Source: Bacteroidota bacterium (GTDB lineage: Bacteria; Bacteroidota; Bacteroidia; Cytophagales; Cytophagaceae). Taken from it: a DNA stretch of 64,000 nucleotides. Positions 28,541-36,054 of this stretch are shown in pieces. Position 1 is the stretch's first letter; each line of letters starts with the position of its first letter. The notes beneath the pieces were generated by a model. It did not search any database and was not told the origin of the DNA. It was given only the letters and a program-made list of their open reading frames with translations. Where the stretch lies: NCBI GenBank assembly GCA_023392125.1, contig JAEVZS010000002.1, forward strand, positions 186,001 to 250,000. The letters are read 5' to 3'. Position numbers and translations under genes: made by a program.

Positions 28541-28907
28541 AAAAATTAAAGCAAACTATTTTAAGAATACCTACCCATTGCTTCTAGAAATAGAAAAAAG
28601 TGATAAGGTAAAACTAATACTTAAAGACATAGAATATTTTGTGAGTAAAGAAGGCGTACAAATAAGTACCTCACAAATAAGAAATATTTATGATAAAGCC
28701 ATAAAGGAAAAGACTGCTAATGATTTGTATTTATTAAAACCTAATCTCGCATACACAGCAGCACGTCAAGATAAAGAATTTAAAAAGCTTTTTTTTGCCT
28801 TTATAGATGACCTACTGACCAAGGTGAATGATAAAAATATTAATTCATTTAAAATTATCATGGAGGCTTTGGTTGCCTATCACAAATATTATGGAAAGAC
28901 TAAATGA
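28515..28907 (+). CDS. csm2: Csm2, small subunit of the type III-A complex
   Basis: A 130-aa helical protein. Features typical of Csm2 are LKPNLAYTAARQDKEFKKLF in the middle and the C-terminal IMEALVAYHKYYG. Csm2 builds the inner filament that lines the crRNA-target duplex. The gene overlaps csm1 by 26 nt and lies 10 nt before csm3. It is noticeably AT-rich. Presence of Csm2 rather than Cmr5 helps assign the locus to III-A. Confidence 0.88.
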   Translation: MSWTKPFLEKIKANYFKNTYPLLLEIEKSDKVKLILKDIEYFVSKEGVQISTSQIRNIYDKAIKEKTANDLYLLKPNLAYTAARQDKEFKKLFFAFIDDLLTKVNDKNINSFKIIMEALVAYHKYYGKTK

Positions 28908-28917
28908 TTGGTATAAA

Positions 28918-29583
28918 ATGAAACTTACTGGAAAAACAATATTAACCGGAACAATTTTATTAAAGACAGGCTTGCACATAGGAGGTGGAAAAAATTCATT
29001 AGACATTGGTGGATTGGATTCTCCTGTGATTAAAACCCCATTAAATGTTCCTTATATACCTGGAAGTTCTTTAAAAGGAAAATTAAGGAGCTTATTAACA
29101 AAATATAGAAATGATAAAGCAGATGATGTTCATCAAGACGATCTAATCATTAAAAAAATGTTTGGATATCATGGTAGAAAGGAGGATAAGAATAAAAGTC
29201 AGGAGGAAATGTTGCCAGAAATCTCCAGATTAATATTCCGAGATGCTTTCTTGGATGAAAAAGAGTTTAAAGAAACCTTTCAGGATAACAATGCAATTTT
29301 AGATACTCAGTATACTCAGGAAAAATATGAAAATACTATTGATAGGAAAACAGGAAAAGCAAAGAATCAGGGATTAAGAAATATTGAACGCGTACCTGCT
29401 GGTGCAAAATTTAAGTTTGAAGTAGTACTTAATATTTACGAAGAAGATAAACAGGATAATCTAATTGAGATATTTAAACAGGCCGTTAAGTTGTTAAATG
29501 ATGATTATCTAGGCGGGAGTGGGACAAGAGGATATGGCCAGGTAGAAATGAAAATATTATCAACAGAGTCTAGAAAGTACTAG
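28918..29583 (+). CDS. csm3: Csm3, backbone RAMP and target-RNA nuclease
   Basis: A 221-aa RAMP (Cas7-like) protein. It shows GLHIGGGKNSLDIGGLDSPVI with Asp34, the position of the catalytic Asp that cuts target RNA every six nucleotides in characterised Csm3. It also has the crRNA-binding YIPGSSLKGKLRSLL and the C-terminal GGSGTRGYGQV glycine-rich loop. I chose MKLTGKTI at 28918 as the start. An earlier ATG at 28891 inside csm2 would add nine residues. The protein should form several copies along the crRNA. The gene is AT-rich. Confidence 0.93.
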   Translation: MKLTGKTILTGTILLKTGLHIGGGKNSLDIGGLDSPVIKTPLNVPYIPGSSLKGKLRSLLTKYRNDKADDVHQDDLIIKKMFGYHGRKEDKNKSQEEMLPEISRLIFRDAFLDEKEFKETFQDNNAILDTQYTQEKYENTIDRKTGKAKNQGLRNIERVPAGAKFKFEVVLNIYEEDKQDNLIEIFKQAVKLLNDDYLGGSGTRGYGQVEMKILSTESRKY

Positions 29584-29587
29584 TAAA

Positions 29588-30613
29588 ATGGAAGCCGTCA
29601 TTTTAAAATGTACTTCTGGTAGTCGCTTTCATTTTGGGGAATATACCAATCATCAGAATCTGGCATTGATGGATACAGCTGAGTATATCCATTCAGATGT
29701 TTTATTCGGAGCTTTTATCTCTACAGTGGCTCAGGTATGTCCAGACAGACTTTCTCATTACAAAAGTTTGTTTGAAACAGGCAAGGTTTGTTTTTCATCC
29801 GGATTTTATTGTATAGAAAAGAGGGGTCAAACAGAAAATAACTATATCTATCTGTTGCCTAAACCAGCAAGTCTGAATTTGAAAGATGCAGGTGAAGACC
29901 ACAAAGTATATAAAAGGATAAAGTATATATCAAAAACTGTCTGGGAGAAAGGTATAGAGTTGGCAGACTGGTTTGCCCAACACTCTGAATGTGTAGCCCC
30001 TAATTCAGTATCTCTATTTCATAACTCAGAGCTTGCAAGTGATGCAATATTCAAGCTGGCAGAAAAAGCAGATAATTTGAAAGTACGGAAACATACCACA
30101 GAAATGGATGCGAATCTCTATACGCAAACAGATCTGGTTTTGCTTGGGAATGAAGACTACGTGGTGCACTGGTATTTTCTTTTGGATACACAATTGCCAG
30201 AAGATGAAAAAACAGAGTTGAAAAACCTGATAGAATGGATGGCATCAAACGGATTGGGAGGAGAACGAAGTACCGGCTGTGGTAAAATTGATAATGTTGA
30301 ATTTTACAAATTTGAATTAAACCCCACTATTTCTTCTTCCGAAAAAGCCACTCTTTCTATGCTGATTCCCAAAGAAGAAGATATTCCAAAACTTAAGCAA
30401 TATCAGATAAAAAAGCGAGGGGGCAGATTCCTTAGCAGCGAACATCGTCTGCAACTGATAACAGCTGTGCTTGAAGGGGCCATTGTTTCAGACACGGTGC
30501 AACCTCAGGTTATAAACCTTGCCCAATCCGGGCAGGCTTCATGGCGGTACGGAGGTTGTCTGTCGCTGGAGGTCCACAAAAATCATGTTATACATACCGA
30601 GAAAGAGCAATGA
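29588..30613 (+). CDS. csm4: Csm4, RAMP subunit binding the crRNA 5' tag
   Basis: A 341-aa RAMP (Cas5-like) protein. Evidence: SGSRFHFGE near the N-terminus, EYIHSDVLFGAFISTV (typical of Csm4), and GLGGERSTGCGKI as the RAMP glycine-rich loop in the middle. It caps the complex at the 5' end of the crRNA and contacts Cas10. It starts 4 nt after the csm3 stop, and its stop codon overlaps the csm5 start (ATGA). Confidence 0.9.
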   Translation: MEAVILKCTSGSRFHFGEYTNHQNLALMDTAEYIHSDVLFGAFISTVAQVCPDRLSHYKSLFETGKVCFSSGFYCIEKRGQTENNYIYLLPKPASLNLKDAGEDHKVYKRIKYISKTVWEKGIELADWFAQHSECVAPNSVSLFHNSELASDAIFKLAEKADNLKVRKHTTEMDANLYTQTDLVLLGNEDYVVHWYFLLDTQLPEDEKTELKNLIEWMASNGLGGERSTGCGKIDNVEFYKFELNPTISSSEKATLSMLIPKEEDIPKLKQYQIKKRGGRFLSSEHRLQLITAVLEGAIVSDTVQPQVINLAQSGQASWRYGGCLSLEVHKNHVIHTEKEQ

Positions 30614-31752
30614 AAACCTATTTGTTGGAAATAGAAACCCTCACCCCTGTTGGTATCGGTTCTGGTGATAAACTATCTCCTTATGCGGACGTGATTATCG
30701 ATGAAGCAAATAAACAGGTACATTATATCAATCACGAAGCTGTCAAAAATCGATTGGCGGCAAAACCTGAACTTATTGACGATTATGTAAACGGTATTAC
30801 CGGAGGAATGGACAATAACAGAAGTCATTTCAAGATCAAAAATTTTATCGAACAACGACTAGGGCTGGCACCGCAGGCATATATTCGAAAAAGTGTTTCT
30901 GGTAATGTCAAAGGAGCCAAAGAACTATATACCATTATAAAGAATGCAGGTATACATCCGTATTTTCCCGGAAGTAGTATAAAGGGAGCGATAAAGACTC
31001 CCCTATTGTACAATTGGTTGATCGGAGATCATGACCCAAAGGGAAAAGAGTCCTGGCTAAGCCGGTATTTAAGATCGATAAAAGAAAGAAGTGATACCGT
31101 GGAACTGGAAAAAGAGCTGTCCGATGAAATGGAAAAATTTCAACCTGCCATAAGTGACTCATCTTTGCTTCCTGTAGATGGAGTAAAGATCATTACGATT
31201 TCTAGACTTCATTTAAAAGAAGGTAAAACAACCATACCACAAACCTGGGAAACTATATCCCCTAAGCAAAAAGCCTCTTTTTCTCTGACTGTCAAGCCTA
31301 AAGAAGACTCAGCGGACTTATCATGGAATACAATCGGAAAAAGTATCAATCGATTTTCCAGACACTCTAATGAAAGAGAACTTGAGTTGTTGGAAAGTAT
31401 GGGTGATAAAATCAATGACAATCAGTATAATAAATTGTTTGATTTTTATGAGGATATGAATGCCAAAATCGAACAAGCGGAGGCCGAAGGAAACAAGGTC
31501 GCCTATCTGAAACTGGGTAGCAGTAAAGGATATTTTTTCAATTCGGTTGGCCTTGCGGTTTATGATGCGGATCAGGGTGATAAGAAGCTTTTCTTGTCTT
31601 TCTTAAAACAGAACGGTTTTGGTAAAATATACAACAAAGAGAGAAAAAGAATGGAACCTTACAAGTTAAATCCCGAAGAGTTTCCATTGACGCGCAATAT
31701 TGATGTTGCGACTTATTGTCCAATTGGATGGGTTAAAATTACTAATGTATGA
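30610..31752 (+). CDS. csm5: Csm5, RAMP subunit at the crRNA 3' end
   Basis: A 380-aa RAMP protein. ETLTPVGIGSGDKLSPYADVII at the N-terminus, a middle PYFPGSSIKGAIKTPLLYNW and a C-terminal KLGSSKGYFFNSVGL glycine-rich region match Csm5, the head subunit that helps crRNA 3'-end maturation. The frame is open upstream inside csm4, but MKTYLLEIETLTP at 30610, overlapping the csm4 stop by four bases, is the natural start. The next gene again overlaps by ATGA, so csm4, csm5 and the CARF gene are translationally coupled. Confidence 0.9.
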   Translation: MKTYLLEIETLTPVGIGSGDKLSPYADVIIDEANKQVHYINHEAVKNRLAAKPELIDDYVNGITGGMDNNRSHFKIKNFIEQRLGLAPQAYIRKSVSGNVKGAKELYTIIKNAGIHPYFPGSSIKGAIKTPLLYNWLIGDHDPKGKESWLSRYLRSIKERSDTVELEKELSDEMEKFQPAISDSSLLPVDGVKIITISRLHLKEGKTTIPQTWETISPKQKASFSLTVKPKEDSADLSWNTIGKSINRFSRHSNERELELLESMGDKINDNQYNKLFDFYEDMNAKIEQAEAEGNKVAYLKLGSSKGYFFNSVGLAVYDADQGDKKLFLSFLKQNGFGKIYNKERKRMEPYKLNPEEFPLTRNIDVATYCPIGWVKITNV

Positions 31753-32984
31753 GTAGAAAGGTACTTATTAGTTTTATTGGCACAGGAAGACTATGTGATA
31801 AAGATAGTTCCAGACAATATGATACTCTTAAATATTCATTTCCAAACTCTGCAAGACATATAGAAACTCCCTTTGTAGCTTCAGCTTTGGGGCAGTTCCT
31901 TACAATTGATACCTATTTATTATTTGGAACTATGCATTCCTCATGGGAGATGGTTTATCAATATTTTGCAAAAAAGAAAGATTGTTTCGAGGATATTGAT
32001 TATGCAATTAGACTCTTTGATGAGGCGAAACAGGCCAATTCACAAACACCGCTATCAAGGGAATTGTTTAAGCAAATAGAAGATTTATTAGGAAATGAAT
32101 CCCAAATTATTCCGATATATTATGGACTAAATCAAGATGAAATTCAGGAGAACTTTCAAATTTTTGTTGACGCATTAGACAAATTGAAAGACGGAGACAT
32201 TATATATATTGATATTACAAATTCGTTTCGATCATTGCCATTATTTGCTAATACGGCTATTTCTTTTATACAGGATGTTGTGAATAAAAAAATATCTATT
32301 GGTGGTATTTTTTATGGAATGATGGAGGCTAAAAATGAGTTTGATAATGTAACTCCGATTATAGACTTGTCATATATTTCTGATATCCAACATTGGATTA
32401 AGGGGTCTTATGCTTTTAGAATATTAGGTGATGGACATTACATCGCTGATTTGTTACGAGAAAAGAATAAAACTACCGCCGAAAAAATAGAACAGTTTAC
32501 GTATGTTCTATCAATGAATTTTATTCATGAAATAAAAACTCAAATCAATATATTGACTTCTTTAGCTTCAGAAGCTTTTTCTTTACCTGAAAAATTGATT
32601 TTACCTAAAGTGTTTAAAGAGTTTTCAAGGCGTTTTGCAGGGTTAAAGAATCAGTCAGATTATCAGTTTGAATTAAGCCTATGGCATAAGGAAAATAAAA
32701 AGTATGGATTGGCCTATTTGTGTTTAATTGAGTCAATTGTGACATTTGTTTGTGAGCAGGAAGGCAAAGATACAACTTCAATAACGGAAAGAGAATGTAT
32801 TAAAAAGCAGATTAAGAACAAAGCAAAATATGCGGATGTCTATTCAATACTTAAGGAGGCAAAAATAATTAGAAACAGTACAGCGCATTTGTGTGGAAAG
32901 AATGCACAGAAAGCAAAGGATGCCGTAAAAGCATTAGATGGATATCAAGTGGCATTTAAGAAAATAATAACTAATAAGCCTTGA
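31749..32984 (+). CDS. CARF-HEPN ribonuclease, TM1812/Csx2-like (Csm6 role)
   Basis: The 411-aa protein starts with a CARF domain of the TM1812 type: VLISFIGTGRLCD, then a middle block DITNSFRSLPLFANTA resembling the family's D-T-HGFRSLP motif. The C-terminal third is helical and carries a HEPN-type RNase motif R-x4-H at Arg375-His380 (RNSTAH). Such proteins are activated by cyclic oligoadenylate from Cas10 and then cut RNA without sequence preference, causing dormancy or abortive defence. It occupies the csm6 position at the end of the operon, overlapping csm5 by four bases. The exact subfamily (Csx1, Csx2 or Csm6) is uncertain, and the ring size it binds cannot be read from sequence. It is strongly AT-rich. 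Confidence 0.85.
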   Translation: MSRKVLISFIGTGRLCDKDSSRQYDTLKYSFPNSARHIETPFVASALGQFLTIDTYLLFGTMHSSWEMVYQYFAKKKDCFEDIDYAIRLFDEAKQANSQTPLSRELFKQIEDLLGNESQIIPIYYGLNQDEIQENFQIFVDALDKLKDGDIIYIDITNSFRSLPLFANTAISFIQDVVNKKISIGGIFYGMMEAKNEFDNVTPIIDLSYISDIQHWIKGSYAFRILGDGHYIADLLREKNKTTAEKIEQFTYVLSMNFIHEIKTQINILTSLASEAFSLPEKLILPKVFKEFSRRFAGLKNQSDYQFELSLWHKENKKYGLAYLCLIESIVTFVCEQEGKDTTSITERECIKKQIKNKAKYADVYSILKEAKIIRNSTAHLCGKNAQKAKDAVKALDGYQVAFKKIITNKP

Positions 32985-33034
32985 TGATATTACTTGTCAT
33001 TGGTTTTAATTTATTAATTAAGTTTTTATTATAA

Positions 33035-33184
33035 TCACAACCTCTCAATCTTCTCCCTGCAAATCCGTTCGGTCACTTCCAGTAGTTTGAGTGTCTGGCT
33101 GGCCCAGTAATCCAGTTGGGTGCTGGTAACGCATGGTGATGAATAGCAGATCACCCAAAACAGTATAAAAATATAGACTCAAAA
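33035..33184 (-). pseudogene. Possible gene remnant (C-terminal fragment)
   Basis: A minus-strand frame without a start codon ends at 33035 and reads like protein in its last 30 residues (QLDYWASQTLKLLEVTERIC and so on). It may be the tail of a lost gene, perhaps from a restriction-modification or other defence protein that once stood next to the array. I cannot identify the family, and chance is not excluded. Confidence 0.25.
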
Positions 33185-33403
33185 GAGTCCGAAAGTCGTC
33201 GATCGCTTTTATGCATACTCAAAACTATGCTAAACACGGCTCTGAAAACATAGAAGAATAGTTAAGTATTTGATTGCCAAAAGTCGTCGATCCCCCGGGC
33301 AAAATCGTATCATTGCCGATCGACGACTTTTAGGTCAAAAAATCGCTCATTTCCTTTTGCTATCATTCTGATTTTGGGCATATTTGTATTCGTAGCCCAA
33401 CGG
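33185..33403 (+). promoter_or_regulatory. CRISPR leader of array 1
   Basis: AT-rich leader directly before the first repeat, closely related to the leader of array 2. It carries three copies of an AAAGTCGTCGATC element: at 33192-33206 and 33279-33292 in direct orientation, and at 33318-33331 inverted. The last two form a 14-bp perfect inverted repeat around a 25-nt loop. The final segment (GGCATATTTG, then TAGCCCAACGG) is shared with the other leader. It should hold the array promoter and the site that directs new spacer insertion. Confidence 0.8.
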
Positions 33404-34876
33404 CTTTTAATCGTACCATGTTGGAATTGAAATTAAACTTTTATTTTTATTTGTTCATTTTATTGAAACTTTTAATCGTACCATGTTGGAATTGAAATTT
33501 TTCTATTTCACTGGGGTTTGCCCGCACAGAGGGTCTTTTAATCGTACCATGTTGGAATTGAAATTAAGGGAACGTCTTTCAGTTCTGGAGGCGCAACTTC
33601 TTTTAATCGTACCATGTTGGAATTGAAATTTAAGTCGATTACCAGCTGTCGGTTTTTGTTGCATCTTTTAATCGTACCATGTTGGAATTGAAATTATGCA
33701 GAATTGGTAGATAGTAAACATTCTGACTTTATCTTTTAATCGTACCATGTTGGAATTGAAATTTCAGCAAGGCATTTTAGATTTATACGACGCTCGCCTC
33801 TTTTAATCGTACCATGTTGGAATTGAAATCTTCCTTTAACAATTGTCAGCGAGCAATCAAAAGCCTTTTAATCGTACCATGTTGGAATTGAAATCTTTTC
33901 GTTTTACGGACCGCCTCAAGATAGAACCTCTTTTAATCGTACCATGTTGGAATTGAAATAACATATCCGGAATACTGTACTTTGACCGTACCCCGCTTTT
34001 AATCGTACCATGTTGGAATTGAAATTATTCCAGGCGAATCGCATCCGGATTGGCGCTGTACTTTTAATCGTACCATGTTGGAATTGAAATTAAAGAGCAA
34101 CTCTGTTTGGATTCCATACAGATTCTTTTAATCGTACCATGTTGGAATTGAAATGCAAGAGTTTCCTCGAAGGGCTGTAGCTCCTGAATACTTTTAATCG
34201 TACCATGTTGGAATTGAAATATATTGCCGTACAGCGACAGAGCAATGTCGAGCAGCTTTTAATCGTACCATGTTGGAATTGAAATTATGCTTATGCCTGG
34301 TCAATATCCATGTGTTCCTAACTTTTAATCGTACCATGTTGGAATTGAAATGAAGCTTTTACCTCTTCCAGTTTTACGGCCAAAGCTCTTTTAATCGTAC
34401 CATGTTGGAATTGAAATTAGGGAAGATACCAGCCGCCTGTAAGTTCGCGAATCTTTTAATCGTACCATGTTGGAATTGAAATTGATTAAAATTGTGATAA
34501 TTGCAGTGACTAGCCCGCTTTTAATCGTACCATGTTGGAATTGAAATCCCTTTATATCCCGGGATAAAGAGCACCTTTTACACTTTTAATTGTACCATGT
34601 TGGAATTGAAATCCCTTTATATCCCGGGATAAAGAGCACCTTTTACACTTTTAATCGTACCATGTTGGAATTGAAATTTGACCTGTACGAACTCGACAAT
34701 ACAAAAACGTACGCTTTTAATCGTACCATGTTGGAATTGAAATGGTGTAATCAAATATGATTACGTATATTTGTAATCTTCTTTTAATCGTACCATGTTG
34801 GAATTGAAACTGTCTACTTCGTTTTCATTGTCATCGGTGATTTGCTCTTTTAATCGTACCATGTTGGAATTGAAAC
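33404..34876 (+). CRISPR. CRISPR array 1: 23 repeats, 22 spacers
   Basis: The 30-bp repeat begins CTTTTAATCG and ends GGAATTGAAAT. Repeats start at 33404, 33469, 33535, 33600, 33665, 33733, 33800, 33865, 33930, 33996, 34061, 34125, 34191, 34256, 34322, 34388, 34453, 34518, 34583, 34648, 34714, 34781 and 34847. Spacers are about 34-38 nt. The repeat at 34583 has one C-to-T change (AATTG), and the last two end in GAAAC instead of GAAAT, marking the leader-distal end. Spacers 18 and 19 (34548-34582 and 34613-34647) are identical. The leader is on the left next to the csm operon, so crRNAs are read on the plus strand. Confidence 0.98.
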
Positions 34877-34918
34877 GGCAGGAATGCTCCGATTCGGGTT
34901 ACCGAAACTCAAATTTTT

Positions 34919-35740
34919 ATGAAAGCGGCTATTGAAAAACTCCTTAAGCAGTATTATAGCAAAAATCTTGATGAGATTATTGATTATGAGAAGTTTAATC
35001 ATTATGCGATTGTTCATCATTCAACAACAATCGAAGGTTCTACGCTGACGGATGTAGAAACCAGACTTCTGCTGGAAGAAAATCTGACTCCTAAAGGCAA
35101 GCCCCTTGAGCATAGCTTGATGACAAGAGATCACTTTCAGGCTTTACAGTTTGTACTGGATACTGCCACAAGAAAAGAACCTGTTTCATCAGCTTTCATA
35201 AGGGCTGTAAACGCGCGCGTTATGAAAGGAACAGGCGCGATATATCAGACAGTGTTCGGTACTATTGACGCTTCACAAGGTATGTATCGTAAAGGCAATG
35301 TAAGCGCGGGCGATTCATATTTTGTCAATTACGATAAAGTAGAATATCTGGTTGAAGAACTGGTATTGGCAATCAATAAACAACTTGCCGGGAGTGGCGC
35401 TATAACTGATATACTGGAAGTGTCTTTTATGGCGCATTTTCATCTTGTATCGATCCATCCGTTTTATGATGGCAACGGGCGAACCAGCCGTTTGCTGATG
35501 AACTATATACAACGGATGGCAGATCTACCGATGGCAATAGTATATAAAGAGGATAAGGCGGATTATTTTACGGCTTTGAAAGAAAGCAGGCGACAGGAAG
35601 ACGCTTCGGTTTTTAAACACTTTATGTATACCCAGTACGAGCGTTATCTGAAAGAGGAGATAGAAAAGTATGATAAGCTGACCGGGGCTAATAAGAAAAA
35701 ACGTAATACCGGAGGAAAAGACTTTACATTCTTTTTTTAG
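34919..35740 (+). CDS. Fic-domain protein with N-terminal inhibitory motif
   Basis: A 273-aa Fic protein. The active-site loop HPFYDGNGRTSR (His180 onward) is complete, as needed to transfer AMP or another nucleotide group onto a target hydroxyl. An inhibitory helix motif S-T-T-I-E-G is at residues 35-40, with Glu39 the residue that in class II Fic proteins blocks the nucleotide pocket. This fits an auto-inhibited AMPylase. There is no extra DNA-binding domain; the C-terminus is charged and ends in KKKRNTGGKDF. It lies between arrays 1 and 2, 42 nt after the last repeat of array 1 and just before the leader of array 2. No antitoxin partner gene is seen. A role in CRISPR defence is speculative; it may simply be inserted cargo. 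Confidence 0.9.
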   Translation: MKAAIEKLLKQYYSKNLDEIIDYEKFNHYAIVHHSTTIEGSTLTDVETRLLLEENLTPKGKPLEHSLMTRDHFQALQFVLDTATRKEPVSSAFIRAVNARVMKGTGAIYQTVFGTIDASQGMYRKGNVSAGDSYFVNYDKVEYLVEELVLAINKQLAGSGAITDILEVSFMAHFHLVSIHPFYDGNGRTSRLLMNYIQRMADLPMAIVYKEDKADYFTALKESRRQEDASVFKHFMYTQYERYLKEEIEKYDKLTGANKKKRNTGGKDFTFFF

Positions 35741-36054
35741 CTTTTTGATAAAAATAGTTTTCTTTTCATAAATATTATTTCGGATATAGTGTTTGAACAT
35801 TGAGGTTTATAGTGGTATAGACGTATGGATATAAAAGTATAAAAGTCGTCGATCTCCTTTGTATAGCTCCTAGAAAGGACATCAAACTACCTCAGAAAAA
35901 GCTAAAAGGCAATAAGATGTTGATTATCAAAGGTCGTCGATTCCCGGGCAAAATCGTATCATTGCCGATCGACGACTTTTTGGTCAAAAAAACACGCTTC
36001 TTCTTTTGCTATCACCTTGATTTTAGGCATATTTGCATGCATAGCCCAACGGGG
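35741..36054 (+). promoter_or_regulatory. CRISPR leader of array 2
   Basis: The part from about 35830 closely parallels the leader of array 1. AAAAGTCGTCGATC is at 35833-35846, AAAGGTCGTCGAT at 35931-35943, and the inverted copy GATCGACGACTTTT at 35969-35982. A block of about 45 nt from CCCGGGCAAAATCG to the inverted copy and the following GGTCAAAAA is almost identical to 33296-33340. The repeat-proximal GGCATATTTG and TAGCCCAACGGG are shared too. The first 90 nt of this interval hold nothing recognised. Confidence 0.8.

Noticed and set aside
27044..32984. Assignment as type III-B (Cmr)
   Set aside because: The small subunit has Csm2 features, the subunit order is csm1-csm2-csm3-csm4-csm5, and no Cmr1 or Cmr6 is present, so III-A fits better.
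33361..33403. Tracrinal or Cas9-type element near array 1
   Set aside because: No Cas9 and no anti-repeat outside the arrays was seen; the leader hairpin does not pair with the repeat.
33404..34876. Reverse orientation of the arrays (leader on the right)
   Set aside because: Degenerate terminal repeats and trailers are on the right of arrays 2 and 3, and conserved leader blocks are on the left of arrays 1 and 2.
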